The notes: generated by a model not told the origin, from the letters alone. DNA of 64,000 bases from an uncultured Bacteroidales bacterium (GCA_947644715.1 CANSAP010000008.1:1-64000); one strand, 5' to 3'. Counted from the stretch's first letter, positions 31,325 through 42,700 are shown. Numbers and translations: made by a program.

Positions 31325-31577
31325 AGAGTGTTGTCTAAAAATATATGTTAAGACTGAGGCGGCTGTTTTTAGGAATTTACAAAAAGCAGCCGGACAATGT
31401 TTCCGGAAGCCCTTTGTATTCCTCAAGTGTGCTAAAAATAAATGTTCCGTCCCGCATCTTTAAGCCTCTTCAGCCCGTTGGTTCGGTCACATAGCCCGCT
31501 ATGCGCCCTCTCCTGCATGGCTGAAGCCATCTTAAAACTGCGGCCTCAGTCTTAACATATATTTTTAGACACACTCT
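31325..31577. repeat. Intergenic inverted-repeat element, TIR type 2 (AGAGTGTGTCTAAAAATATATGTTAAGACTGAGGC), short form
   Basis: 35/36-bp TIRs with a 1-nt indel; internal sequence nearly identical to 55507-55820 except for a missing ~60-bp hairpin module. Confidence 0.85.
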
Positions 31578-31684
31578 AAGTTTCGGCTATGATTGTTGCG
31601 AAAATTGCCCCAAAGTTACACCAAATTTCCCACACTACAAAATTTTTATTCGCCTAAAAATTTTCCCAACCGGAATTGAATTAT

Positions 31685-31692
31685 TACCTTTG
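31685..31692 (+). promoter_or_regulatory. Bacteroidetes -7 box TACCTTTG upstream of HU gene
   Basis: TAnnTTTG consensus match. Confidence 0.4.
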
Positions 31693-31813
31693 CAAAATAA
31701 TCGCGGGCAATCACTTCCTGCCGCAGGATTTCCTGCCGGGTACATATCCACATGCCACAAGACAGGCTCCGGAACTCAGGCAGGATAAATCGTTATTATT
31801 TGAAGAGGCTCAT

Positions 31814-32095
31814 ATGGACACTAAGACTTTGATTGACAACATCTCTCGCCGCGCAGAACTTGACAAGAGTGCGTGCGCTTCATTGCTTGAATCTATGGTC
31901 GACACTATCGGCTCACGGTGCAGCCGCATGGACAGTGTAGCCATTCCGGGCTTCGGCAGCTTCGAACCGAAGAAGCGGATGGAGCGGGTCATGGTGATGC
32001 CCTCTACGGGAAAGCGGATGTTGCTGCCTCCGAAGATTGTGCTTTCGTTCAAGCCTTCGGCTATGCTTAAGCAGAAGCTGCGTGAGTCCAAATGA
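31814..32095 (+). CDS. HU-family DNA-binding protein
   Basis: MDTKTLIDNISRRAELDKSACASLLESMVDTIG...SVAIPGFGSFEPKKR; ATG at 31814. Confidence 0.85.
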   Translation: MDTKTLIDNISRRAELDKSACASLLESMVDTIGSRCSRMDSVAIPGFGSFEPKKRMERVMVMPSTGKRMLLPPKIVLSFKPSAMLKQKLRESK

Positions 32096-32186
32096 TTCTG
32101 TTGCAGGGAGCGCATCTCTCTGAGCTAAATTCGATTTCCAAATTCACACCTTAAAACAAGTAACTCCTCTACTATAATATTTGCCA

Positions 32187-33509
32187 ATGAACGCGAAAAT
32201 AACTTTACCCGACCTTATAACAGCCCTGTCCGAAAATTCCGGTCAGCCCCGCAGTGTGTGTGAACGTTTCATTAAGGTGATGTTTGCCACGGTGGCTGAG
32301 ACGCTTGTTGCCGGAGAGAATGTGAAGATTAAAGGACTGGGCACTTTCAAGGTGAGTGATGTTGAGGAGCGCAAAAGTGTGAATGTCAACACGGGTGCCG
32401 AGATGATTATTCCGGGTCACCGGAAGGTTTCATTTAATCCTGACAAGAGTCTGGCGGAGTTAATCAATTTGCCGTTCGCTCTGTTTGAGCCGGTTGAGCT
32501 TGAGGATGAGGTGTCGGAAGAGATGCTGGCCGGCGTTGATGAGCAAATGCCTGAGGCTGCGCAAGTGGCTGAGACGCAGCCCCCGGTGCAGGAGGAAGCT
32601 CCAGCCCCTGAGCCGAGCGCCCCTGAAACTGCCGAGCCAACCGAGGGCAGTGAGCCTGACCCTTGGGAGGAGGCTGTCGAGGAGCAATTCTCTGAGCCTG
32701 TGTCTACAAACGAACCTGAACCTGCGCCTGAGCCTACACCTGAACCTGAGCCGGCTGAGACGCCACAGGAGCCGGAGGAAGAAACGATTATTGAGGAGAG
32801 CCGGCAAGCTCCCGCTGAGGCTCCTGCCAAGCCTGCTACGGCTTCAAGTCGTTACGAATCCATTATAGATATAGAGGATGAAGCGGAGGAGAACCGCAAG
32901 AAGGTTGAGATTCATGTGCATTCGCCTGAATGTCATGCACCTCACTTCAGGAAGGGTATTTATATCGGCATAGCGGCAGCAGTTGTCTGCATGGTCCTTC
33001 TGCTGGCTGCATGGCGCATTTTCCTTCCGGCATCTTTCTGTGCTCTGACGGCCACTGCTGAGCCACAGTCTCAAGGCGAGTTGATTGCGCAGCAGGCACG
33101 TGAGGCCACTCCGGCTGCCGACACACTCCCCCCGGCTGCCGACACGCTTCCGCAGGGGGAGCGCATCGAGCCTGTGCAGGCTGCTGAGGCACCTGACGCT
33201 GCTCCCACTCAGGCTTCTGACAAGGCTACCGAGGAGCATGTGCAGGAGGCTCCCGCCAAGGTCTACGACACGATTACGAAGAAACGCTTTCTGACCACTA
33301 TGGCCAAGGAGCATTATGGCGACTACAATCTCTGGCCTTATATCTATGATGAGAACAAGGCCATTCTCGGTCATCCTGACCGCATCAAGCCGGGCACGAA
33401 GGTGGTCATTCCTCCCGCCTCGAAGTATGGCATTGATGCCGGCAATCCTGACTGCATAGCCCGAGCCAAGCGGCGTGGGGCGGAAATCTACGCCAAGTAT
33501 AAAAAGTAG
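32187..33509 (+). CDS. HU-domain / Glu-Pro-rich linker / transmembrane / LysM-domain fusion protein
   Basis: HU fold at N-terminus (GENVKIKGLGTFKVSDVEERKSVNVNTGAEMIIPGHRKVSFNP); TM YIGIAAAVVCMVLLLAAW; LysM-like RFLTTMAKEHYGDYNLWPYIYDENKAILGHPDRIKPGTKVVIP. Confidence 0.85.
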   Translation: MNAKITLPDLITALSENSGQPRSVCERFIKVMFATVAETLVAGENVKIKGLGTFKVSDVEERKSVNVNTGAEMIIPGHRKVSFNPDKSLAELINLPFALFEPVELEDEVSEEMLAGVDEQMPEAAQVAETQPPVQEEAPAPEPSAPETAEPTEGSEPDPWEEAVEEQFSEPVSTNEPEPAPEPTPEPEPAETPQEPEEETIIEESRQAPAEAPAKPATASSRYESIIDIEDEAEENRKKVEIHVHSPECHAPHFRKGIYIGIAAAVVCMVLLLAAWRIFLPASFCALTATAEPQSQGELIAQQAREATPAADTLPPAADTLPQGERIEPVQAAEAPDAAPTQASDKATEEHVQEAPAKVYDTITKKRFLTTMAKEHYGDYNLWPYIYDENKAILGHPDRIKPGTKVVIPPASKYGIDAGNPDCIARAKRRGAEIYAKYKK

Positions 33510-33665
33510 CTTCATTCCCGGCACCGGAGGGATGGCGAAGCTCTGCGGGCGCACATCTTGCGGGAAAGAATTTGCAGAACCGGAAATAATTTGTTAATTT
33601 CGCACGTTATTTCCATCTCCGGGAATAACACTCACACTTACATTAATACAAGAAAACCCCACTAC

Positions 33666-34061
33666 ATGGAAGTATCAGGAAAAATCATAGCTAAGCTCCC
33701 GCTGCAGAGCGGTGTGGCCAAAGCATCAGGTCGCGAATGGAAGAAGCAGGAATATGTGCTTGAGACGCATGACTCCTTTCCCCGCAAGGTGAAGTTCGAT
33801 TTCTTCGGCGAGCGTGTGGACCAATATCCCTTGGAGATTGGCGAGGAGGTGACCGTCTCTTTCGACATTGAGAGCCGCGAGTTCAACGGTCGATGGTACA
33901 CCGACATCCGCGGATGGAAGGCTGAGAAGGGGGCTGCACCCGCTGCCGCTCCTGCCCCTCAGCAGACTGCACCCGCCGCTCCTGCCGACCCCTTCGGAGC
34001 ACCGCAGGCTCCTGCTTTCTCCCCTGCTCCCGACAGCGCTCAGGATGACCTCCCCTTCTGA
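33666..34061 (+). CDS. DUF3127 family protein with SSB-like acidic C-terminal tip
   Basis: MEVSGKIIAKLPLQSGVAKASGREWKKQEYVLET...; P/A-rich tail ending QDDLPF; ATG at 33666. Confidence 0.8.
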   Translation: MEVSGKIIAKLPLQSGVAKASGREWKKQEYVLETHDSFPRKVKFDFFGERVDQYPLEIGEEVTVSFDIESREFNGRWYTDIRGWKAEKGAAPAAAPAPQQTAPAAPADPFGAPQAPAFSPAPDSAQDDLPF

Positions 34062-34091
34062 TTTCCGGCAAAATCCTCGGAAGTAACTGTA

Positions 34092-34142
34092 AAGAAGACC
34101 GCCTGCAGCTCCCTCTACGGCTTGCCGCAGCCGAGTCTTCTT
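34092..34142 (+). terminator. Hairpin after DUF3127 gene
   Basis: AAGAAGAC ... GTCTTCTT flanks followed by ATTCTTTTG. Confidence 0.4.
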
Positions 34143-34227
34143 ATTCTTTTGCAGCCGAGTCTTTTATTTATGTCTCTTTTACCGGAAGGTTGAGGAACAC
34201 TTCTCCCCTTCCGATTGTTCTCATTTC

Positions 34228-34590
34228 ATGAACACTACCAACGACAACGACCTGCTCCTGACGATTGTGGAAGCCATTCAGGATCGCAAAGGGCAGGATA
34301 TAACATTGATTGACCTGACAAGGTTGCATGTCAGCAACGCGCAGCATTTCGTGATTGCCCAGGGTGGCAGCCCCACTCAGGTTTCGGCCATTGCCGACTC
34401 TGTGCGCGAACTCGTTCAGCAAAAGCTTGGCATCAAGCCTGTCAACTATACCGGCTACACTAATTCCACATGGATAGTGATTGACTATGGCTATGTTATG
34501 GTGCACATCTTTGTGCCTGATGCCCGCCGGTTCTATGACATTGAAACCCTTTGGGCTGACGGCGAATTCACCGAAATACCCAATATCTAA
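34228..34590 (+). CDS. rsfS: Ribosomal silencing factor
   Basis: DITLIDLTRLHVSNAQHFVIAQGGS...WIVIDYGYVMVHIFVPDARRFYDIETLWAD. Confidence 0.92.
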   Translation: MNTTNDNDLLLTIVEAIQDRKGQDITLIDLTRLHVSNAQHFVIAQGGSPTQVSAIADSVRELVQQKLGIKPVNYTGYTNSTWIVIDYGYVMVHIFVPDARRFYDIETLWADGEFTEIPNI

Positions 34591-34601
34591 TCTATCCATT
34601 T

Positions 34602-36692
34602 ATGCCTATTGGTCAGCAAGGAAATAAGAAAGGCAGCAAGCGTCCGATGCTCAACATGTATTGGATGTATCTGCTCATCATACTCTCTCTGGTAGCCCTT
34701 TATAACTTCCAGGACAACACCGCCGTGAAAGAGGTTTCGGTGGATCAGTTTGTGGAGGAGGTTACGGAGGGTTCCGTTGAGAAAGTCAAAATCAACCGTG
34801 AAGATGCCACCGTCTCGGGTGTGCTCAATGCCGAGGGTCTGAAGAAAAATGGCCTTGCAGGGAGCAACGGGCGCGCCTCGGAGGGTGAAATACGCACACA
34901 GGCCGTCAGCGCCGAGCGCTTCGACGAGAAACTTTCGGCGGCCAACGAGGTGCGCAAGAGCCGAGGGCTGGAGCCTGTGCCCTATGAGTTTGTGAACGGC
35001 TCTGACCTGATGAAGCTCTTCTGGTACTTCGGTCCCATCCTGGTCTTCGTGCTCTTCATGGTCTTCATGTCGCGCCGCATGAGTGGCCCCGGGGGTGCCG
35101 GGGGCATCTTTAACGTTGGCAAGAGCCGCGCCAAGGTTTTTGACAAGAAGACTGACACGAATGTGACCTTCAAGGATGTGGCCGGCCTGGCCGAGGCCAA
35201 GGTTGAGATTGAGGAGATCGTAGAGTTTCTCAAGAACCCGCAGCGCTACACTGAACTGGGGGCCAAGATTCCCAAGGGGGCGCTGCTGGTGGGTCCTCCG
35301 GGCACCGGTAAAACCTTGCTGGCCAAGGCAGTGGCCGGAGAAGCCAACGTGCCGTTCCTCTCGATGAGCGGTTCTGACTTCGTGGAAATGTTCGTGGGTG
35401 TCGGTGCAGCGCGAGTGCGCGACCTCTTCAAGCAGGCCAAGGAAAAGGCTCCCTGCATTGTCTTCATCGATGAAATTGACGCCGTGGGTCGTGCCCGCGG
35501 CAAGAACCCCAACATGGGCAGCAACGATGAGCGCGAGAACACTCTTAACCAGATGCTCACCGAGATGGATGGCTTTGGAGCCAACAACGGCGTGATTATC
35601 CTTGCGGCCACGAACCGCGTGGACATGCTCGACAAGGCTCTGCTGCGTCCCGGACGCTTTGACCGTCAGATTCTTGTGGACCTGCCGGAGCTGACTGACC
35701 GTGTGGAGATTCTCAATGTGCATCTGCGCAACCTGAAAATAAATGCCACGCTTGACGTGGAGCAGATAGCACGTCAGACCTCAGGCTTCTCCGGCGCTGA
35801 CCTGGCCAACGTCTGCAACGAGGCTGCCCTCATAGCCGCCCGCAATAACAAGGAGGATGTCAGCATGGATGATTTCCGCAAAGCCATTGACCGCATCGTG
35901 GGTGGTTTGGAAAAGAAGTCCGTGGTCTACACAGCTGAGGAGAAGGATGCCATTGCCACACATGAGGCGGGACATGCCACCGTCAGCTGGCTGATTCAGT
36001 ATGGCAATCCGCTCGTCAAGGTCACCATCGTGCCCCGCGGCCGCGCCGGTGGCTACGCCATGTATGCTCCCGAGGAGCGTCATTACACCCCGATGCAGAG
36101 CCTGCTTGACACCATCTGCACGCTCGTGGCCGGACGTGCCGCCGAAGAGGTGTTCACCGGCGTTGTGGGCACCGGCGCCAGCGACGACCTTGAGAAAGCC
36201 ACCAAGCTTGCACTGAGCATCGTGATGTATTACGGCGCTAGCCCCCGCCTGCGCAACCTCAACTATCATGACTCCACAGGTCAGGCCTACGGCTTCCAGA
36301 AGCCTTACAGCGAGGCCACGGCGAAGGTCATTGATGAGGAGGTGGAGCGCATTGTCAATGAACAGTATGACCGCGCCAAGGAGATTCTCAAGAAGTATGG
36401 CAAGGAGCACAACGAGATTCGCGACCTGCTCATTAAGCGTGAGGTCATCTATCATGACGATGTGCAGGCAATCCTTGGCCCCCGCCCCTGGAAGAGCCGT
36501 GAAGAGGACCCGGCCGTGCAGGCGCGACAGAAACTCCTGGCTGATAACGCCCGCAAGGCGCAGGATAACATCAGCTCTGAGACTAAAGAGGACGCCTCGG
36601 CACAGGAGCAACCTGCTGCAGAAGAGACTGCCCCGTCGACATCGCCCGACAGCGATGAAGATGCAGGCACTCCTCCCCCATTCAATAAGTAA
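34602..36692 (+). CDS. ftsH: ATP-dependent zinc metalloprotease FtsH
   Basis: [16 protein letters not shown] region, HEAGH zinc motif. Confidence 0.96.
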   Translation: MPIGQQGNKKGSKRPMLNMYWMYLLIILSLVALYNFQDNTAVKEVSVDQFVEEVTEGSVEKVKINREDATVSGVLNAEGLKKNGLAGSNGRASEGEIRTQAVSAERFDEKLSAANEVRKSRGLEPVPYEFVNGSDLMKLFWYFGPILVFVLFMVFMSRRMSGPGGAGGIFNVGKSRAKVFDKKTDTNVTFKDVAGLAEAKVEIEEIVEFLKNPQRYTELGAKIPKGALLVGPPGTGKTLLAKAVAGEANVPFLSMSGSDFVEMFVGVGAARVRDLFKQAKEKAPCIVFIDEIDAVGRARGKNPNMGSNDERENTLNQMLTEMDGFGANNGVIILAATNRVDMLDKALLRPGRFDRQILVDLPELTDRVEILNVHLRNLKINATLDVEQIARQTSGFSGADLANVCNEAALIAARNNKEDVSMDDFRKAIDRIVGGLEKKSVVYTAEEKDAIATHEAGHATVSWLIQYGNPLVKVTIVPRGRAGGYAMYAPEERHYTPMQSLLDTICTLVAGRAAEEVFTGVVGTGASDDLEKATKLALSIVMYYGASPRLRNLNYHDSTGQAYGFQKPYSEATAKVIDEEVERIVNEQYDRAKEILKKYGKEHNEIRDLLIKREVIYHDDVQAILGPRPWKSREEDPAVQARQKLLADNARKAQDNISSETKEDASAQEQPAAEETAPSTSPDSDEDAGTPPPFNK

Positions 36693-36699
36693 ATAGGAT

Positions 36700-37962
36700 A
36701 TGATTGAAGATAATATTATTGCCACTGAGGCGAATGAGCGCACCGTGCTCGTCGGGCTGATTACTCAGAATCAGAATGAGACGAAGACCCGCGAGTATCT
36801 GGACGAGCTTGCATTTTTGGCCGAGACGGCCGGAGCTGTGCCGGTGCACACGTTCCTTCAGAAGATGGATTATCCCAACCCCCGCACCTATGTGGGCAAA
36901 GGTAAACTCGAGGAGATTCGCAGCTACGTTGAGGAGCAGGAGATTGGCATGGTAATCTTCGACGACGACCTCTCGACGAAGCAAGTCACCAACATAGAGC
37001 GGGAGCTGAAGGTGAAAATCCTTGACCGAACCTCGCTCATTCTCGACATCTTCGCACGACGTGCGCAGACGGCCACGGCACGCACTCAGGTGGAGCTTGC
37101 GCAGTATCAGTATCTGCTCCCGCGCCTCACCCGCATGTGGACTCACCTCGAGCGCCAGCGTGGCGGCATCGGTATGCGTGGCCCCGGCGAGACACAGATT
37201 GAGACCGACCGCCGAATCATCCTCGACAAAATCTCCCGCCTGAAGGAGGAGCTGCGCCACATCGACAAGCAGAAATCCATCCAGCGCAAGAACCGCGGCA
37301 AGCTCACGCGCGTGGCACTCGTGGGCTACACCAATGTGGGCAAGAGCACCATCATGAACCTGCTGAGCAAGAGCGACGTCTTTGCCGAAAACAAGCTCTT
37401 CGCTACCCTCGACACGACGGTGCGCAAGGTAATCATCGACAACCTCCCCTTCCTGCTGACCGACACCGTGGGCTTCATCCGCAAGCTCCCGACTCATCTC
37501 GTGGACTCCTTCAAATCCACGCTCGACGAGGTGCGCGAGGCCGACCTGCTGGTGCATGTTGTCGATGTCAGCCATCCCCAATTTGAGGAGCAGATTGAAG
37601 TGGTCAATCGCACGCTCCACGAGGTCTGCGGCGCCTCTGACAAGCCTATGATAATGGTTTTCAACAAGATAGACGCCTTCACCTATACCCCCAAGGATCC
37701 TGACGACCTCACCCCCTCCACCCGCGCCAACATCCCTCTCGAGGAATTTGAGCGCTCATGGATGGCACGCACCTCAGGGGCCTGCGTCTTCATCTCCGCA
37801 AAGAAGAAAATCAATATCGACGCCCTGAAGCAGATGCTATACGAGAAGGCTCGCGAGATACATGCCGAGCGATTCCCGTATAACGACTTCCTGTTTCAGA
37901 AATATGACCAGGACTACACCCTCGACGAAGCCTGCAGTCAAGACCCCGACACATGCAACTGA
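36700..37962 (+). CDS. hflX: GTPase HflX
   Basis: GPGETQIETDRR, VGYTNVGKSTIMN, DTVGFI. Confidence 0.95.
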   Translation: MIEDNIIATEANERTVLVGLITQNQNETKTREYLDELAFLAETAGAVPVHTFLQKMDYPNPRTYVGKGKLEEIRSYVEEQEIGMVIFDDDLSTKQVTNIERELKVKILDRTSLILDIFARRAQTATARTQVELAQYQYLLPRLTRMWTHLERQRGGIGMRGPGETQIETDRRIILDKISRLKEELRHIDKQKSIQRKNRGKLTRVALVGYTNVGKSTIMNLLSKSDVFAENKLFATLDTTVRKVIIDNLPFLLTDTVGFIRKLPTHLVDSFKSTLDEVREADLLVHVVDVSHPQFEEQIEVVNRTLHEVCGASDKPMIMVFNKIDAFTYTPKDPDDLTPSTRANIPLEEFERSWMARTSGACVFISAKKKINIDALKQMLYEKAREIHAERFPYNDFLFQKYDQDYTLDEACSQDPDTCN

Positions 37963-39656
37963 CAGCATCAGAAATACTCCGCCTCGAGAATCAAGGATGC
38001 TTCTCCACCGATTGGACAGAGGTCACCATAGCCCCCGGCTCTGACCTCTCGCTGCTGCGCGCAGTCAGATTCATGGGCAAGACATCAATCGGGATGCTCC
38101 GCAAGCAGCCCGGGCGCCCAACAGGCATCTTCAACGCCGTCATAGCCGACTGTACCATTGGCGACAACCCCTACATAAGCAACATCCATGGAGAGCTGCG
38201 CGGCCTGCGTATAGCAAACAATGTTACCATTGAGAACGTGGGACGCATCACCTGCGAGCAGGAAGCCCCCTGCGGCCTCGGTGTGCCCGTAGCCGTGCTC
38301 GACGAAACCGGCTCGCGTCCCGTGCCCCTATTCCCCACCCTCACCTCGCAGCTCGCATCACTTATGGCGCGCAATCCCCGCCTGGCTGAGTATCACATTC
38401 TCCCGATGCTCAAGGACGCCTGGGAGCATGAACCGACCGGAAGCCTCATCGGCGACGGCGTGACTATCAGAGACGCCGGATGCCTGCGCAACCTGCGCAT
38501 TGACCCCGGCGTCACCATTGAAGGGGCATCCCGCCTGATTAACGGACGCATCATAAACAACGCCCCCGCTGAACCGCTGGCATACGTGGGTGCCGGCGTC
38601 GATGCCGAGAATTTCATGATTGTAGATGGCCGAGTGGACACCGGCGCCATGCTCCGCAACGTCTTCGTCGGGCAAGGGGTCGAGATTGACAAATACTTCT
38701 CAGCCCACGACTCCCTCTTCTTCGCCAACAGCTCCTGCGAATGCGGAGAAGCTTGCGCCATAATAGCCGGCCCCTACACCGTCACCATGCACAAGAGCAC
38801 ACTACTCATCGGTGCCGAATACTCCTTCATGAACGCCGGCTCAGGCACCAACTCCTCCAACCACATGTATAAGCTCGGCCCCGTGCACCATGGACTGATG
38901 CAACGCGGCGTCAAGACAGCCAGCAGCTCCTACATGATGTGGGAGGGACGAATCGGCGCCTTCTCCCTGCTCATGGGGCAACACAAAACGCACCCCGACA
39001 CTACCCCCTTCCCCTTCTCCTACCTCTTCGGCACCCCCGAAGGGAAAACCGTAGTAGCCCCCGCCCTCATGCTCCGCTCCTGCGGCCTCGACCGCGACAA
39101 AGTGAAATGGCCTGCCCGCGACCGCCGCACTCCGGCTCGCCTCCCACTGATGGACCATCTGCACTTCGATGTCCTGAACCCGCTCACAGTCTCCACCATG
39201 CTCGATGCCCTGCGGCTCATCGACGAGATTTCCCGCCTCAGCCCCGAGCCTGACGGCTACATCCACCATGGCGGACTCCTCTTCTCCCCCTCGGCCCTGA
39301 GCCGCGGACGTGACATCTACACCCGCGCTATCGTGGTCTACCTGCAACGCGTCACCTCCCGTCCCACCCCCGATACCACCGGCCTCACCACCCCCGAAAG
39401 CTGGATAGACCTGGGGGGACAGATAATCCCGGGCGACATCACGGCCAAAGTGCGCGAGTGCGAAACAATCAGCCAGGTCAATGAACTGATAGACAACGCA
39501 TTCCTGCACTACCCTGCGCTCGAATATCTCTACGTGCAGACCCTTCTTACCCCTGAATGGCAGCAGAGGCTTGCAGATGCAGACACCTACACCATCCCCT
39601 TCTACGCCGACATCGAAGCCGACCGCACCCGAGCCCTCTCAGCCCTGACCCGCTGA
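37953..39656 (+). CDS. DUF4954 family protein (left-handed beta-helix-like)
   Basis: MQLTASEILRLENQGCFSTDWTEV...; hexapeptide-like beta-helix stretches; overlaps hflX 3' end by 10 bp. Confidence 0.8.
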   Translation: MQLTASEILRLENQGCFSTDWTEVTIAPGSDLSLLRAVRFMGKTSIGMLRKQPGRPTGIFNAVIADCTIGDNPYISNIHGELRGLRIANNVTIENVGRITCEQEAPCGLGVPVAVLDETGSRPVPLFPTLTSQLASLMARNPRLAEYHILPMLKDAWEHEPTGSLIGDGVTIRDAGCLRNLRIDPGVTIEGASRLINGRIINNAPAEPLAYVGAGVDAENFMIVDGRVDTGAMLRNVFVGQGVEIDKYFSAHDSLFFANSSCECGEACAIIAGPYTVTMHKSTLLIGAEYSFMNAGSGTNSSNHMYKLGPVHHGLMQRGVKTASSSYMMWEGRIGAFSLLMGQHKTHPDTTPFPFSYLFGTPEGKTVVAPALMLRSCGLDRDKVKWPARDRRTPARLPLMDHLHFDVLNPLTVSTMLDALRLIDEISRLSPEPDGYIHHGGLLFSPSALSRGRDIYTRAIVVYLQRVTSRPTPDTTGLTTPESWIDLGGQIIPGDITAKVRECETISQVNELIDNAFLHYPALEYLYVQTLLTPEWQQRLADADTYTIPFYADIEADRTRALSALTR

Positions 39657-39731
39657 CCCGTGCCGGCCATCTGCCCCGGCCTGGCAGTCGGCCATTCGGT
39701 CAGCCACTATGCCAGGGCAGAGGAACACTAC

Positions 39732-42700
39732 TCAGCCGGGAAGAGCGATTTTCTTGTATTCCACTGAGGTTACCTTCAGGAACTGCGGAAGATAACTTTC
39801 CCAATCAGCGAGAATACGCGCTGCAAGGGGGCTGCCCGTGAATCGGTGATGACGCTCAATCAGGTCGTGAAGCTCAGCTATCTCATAGTCCTCACGAAGC
39901 AGCGTCAGCTCCACGAGATCCATGTTGACATAATAGTCGAGATTGCCGGTGCCGTTCCAGATGTAAGCCACACCGCCACTCATGCCTGCAGCGAAATTGC
40001 GCCCGATTTTGCCGAGCACCACCACGCGACCGCCGGTCATATACTCGCAGCCATGGTCACCCACACCCTCCACGACAGCTATCGCGCCACTGTTGCGCAC
40101 CGCAAACCTCTCGCCGACACGACCATTAACGTATAGCTCGCCGGACGTGGCGCCATACAGCAGAGTATTCCCCGCTATCGTGTTGCGGCAAGCCTCGAAG
40201 GTGGCCTCACGCGGAGGAACGACCACGATTCTGCCCCCCGACAAGCCCTTGCCCAAATAATCATTCGCATCACCCTCAAGCCTGAAAGTCAGCCCTTTGC
40301 AAAGGAAAGCGCCGAAGCTCTGCCCGGCTGACCCGGTAAACTTGAGCCGCACGCTGTCCTCAGGCAACCCGCTGCTTCCGAAGCGCTTCGTGACATAGCC
40401 GCTGAGCATAGCCCCCACCGAGCGGTCAGTGTTGACTATCGGCATTCCCAGCGAAATCTCCTGCTTAAGCTCAATGGCATTCCCAATCAGCTGCAGCAGA
40501 GCAGCATCCTTGACCGAGTCGAGCTTATGGTCCTGCTCCGTCTCAAAGTGCAACGCATTCTCCCCCTCGACCCTGAAGAAGAGGCGAGAGAAGTCAAGCT
40601 TGGCCTGCTTGCTTCCCTCAGCAGAGGCACGACGCCTCAGCAGGTCAGCGCGACCCACAATCTCATCGAGACTGCGGTAGCCCATCGCGGCCAGCCGCTC
40701 CCGCACGCTGCGCGCCATGAACCGGAAGTAATTAATCAGATGCTCATATCGCCCGACGAACTTCTTTCGCAGCTCGGGACTTTGGGTGGCCACACCCTTC
40801 GGACAGGTGTTAGTGTGGCATTTGCGCACCATGCAGCAGCCAAGCACCACCAGCGCAGCCGTGCCGAAGCCATACTCCTCAGCCCCCAGCATAGCAGCGA
40901 CCATGATGTCATGCGGACTCTTCAGCTGCCCGTCGACCTGAAGTCGCAACTTGCCCCGCAAGTTATTCCTTACAAGAGTCTGCTGAATCTCAGCCAGCCC
41001 TATCTCAGCCGGCACACCCGCATGTTTCATCGAGCCGGCAGGGCTGGCACCCGTGCCCCCGTCGCAGCCACTGATAAGAATCTTGTCGGCCTTAGCCTTA
41101 GCCACACCCGCGGCTATCGTGCCCACACCACTCTCGGCCACAAGCTTGACACTGATTTGAGCCTCAGGATTCACGTTCTTCAAATCGAAGATGAGCTGGG
41201 CAAGATCCTCAATGGAATAGATGTCATGATGTGGCGGCGGACTGATGAGCGTAATGCCGGGGATGGAACGGCGGGTGCGGGCAATCACTTCATCCACCTT
41301 GAACCCGGGCAGCTGGCCACCCTCACCCGGCTTCGCCCCCTGCGCCACCTTAATCTGAATCTCGGCGGCGTTCACAAGATACTCCGCATCTACGCCAAAG
41401 CGCCCTGAGGCCACCTGCTTGACGCTGCTGCGCGCCCAAGTGCCGTCCGGGCGCCTCTGATTGCGTGCCGGGTCTTCGCCTCCTTCACCAGTGTTACTCA
41501 TGCCCCCAATCTCATTCATGGCGATGGCTAAAGCCTCATGTGCCTCACGACTGATGGCACCAAACGACATGGCCTCCGTGCAGAACCGGCGCATAATGCT
41601 CTGCTCACTCTCAACCTCATCTACTGAAATCGGCTCCCGGTCACTCTCCACCCCAATCATGTCGCGCAGGAATATCGGCTCAGGCTTCTCCTCAACCAGC
41701 CTGACGAAGTCGAGAAACTTCTCATAGTCCCCTTCGCGAGTGGCAGCCTGCAGGGCGCGCACCACAGGTGGATTCCAGGCGTGCAGCTCCCCGCCGCGAC
41801 GGAACATATACTGCCCGGCATCCTCAAGCTCCGGAGCATCAGCACTCCAAGCCTTCGAGTGAAGCTTGAGAATATCAGCAGCAATATCTTCTATGTCAAT
41901 ACCTTCAATCGGCGATGGGGTTGTGCCACCCATGTAATGATTCAACAGGCGCGAGCTGACCCCCAACGCCTCAAACAGAGCACAGCCGCGATAGCTGCGG
42001 ATGGTCGATATGCCCATCTTCGACATTATCTTCAGTATCCCCTTATTCACAGCCTTGATATAATGCTGCTCAGCCCCGTCATAATCAAGCTGAAGCTCGC
42101 CGCGCCCCACCATATCCTTCAGCAGAGCGAAAACCATATACGGATTCACGGCACTCGCACCATAGCCCATGAGCAGACTCACATGCATCACCTCACACAC
42201 CTCTCCGCTCTCCACAATAATAGCTATCTGCGAACGCTTCCGCCGGCTCACAAGATGATGATGCACTGCCGAAAGAGCCAGCAGCGAGGGTATAGGCGCC
42301 AGTGCGGCAGTCACACCCCGGTCAGAGAGCACCATATAGTTATACCCCTCATCCACAGCGCATTCAGCATCTCGGCAGAGCCGGTCGATAGCCCCTTCAA
42401 GAGCAGTCACTCCCCCCTCGGCCTCGAAAAGCATAGGAAGCGTAATCGTGCGAAAGCCCTTGTACTGGAGATTGCGCAGAATGTCCAGCTCACCGTCAGA
42501 AACAATCGGCGAAGGCATCCTCACCACATTGCAAAGCTCCTGCGAAGGGTTCAGAATATTCTTCCTGACAGCCCCGACATAACTCGTCAGCGACATCACC
42601 AGCTCCTCGCGGATAGGGTCAATCGGAGGATTAGTCACCTGCGCGAACTGCTGCCTGAAATAATTGAAGAAACGCTGAGGCTGAGCTGAGAGAACCGCCG

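Noticed and set aside
32417-32868. Ser/Gly- or Arg/Leu-rich ORFs overlapping the HU-LysM gene
   Set aside because: Alternative-frame translations of the low-complexity Glu/Pro linker.
34587-35723. 378-aa minus-strand ORF antisense to ftsH
   Set aside because: Overlaps a clear FtsH gene; no recognisable domain; antisense artefact.
35781-37620. Minus-strand ORFs of 320 and 312 aa antisense to ftsH/hflX
   Set aside because: Same reasoning: mirror ORFs from codon bias of the sense genes.
39657-39731. GC-rich partial palindrome between convergent DUF4954 and gltB genes
   Set aside because: Probably an ordinary bidirectional terminator; pairing is imperfect and there is no U-tract, so it is not reported as a feature.
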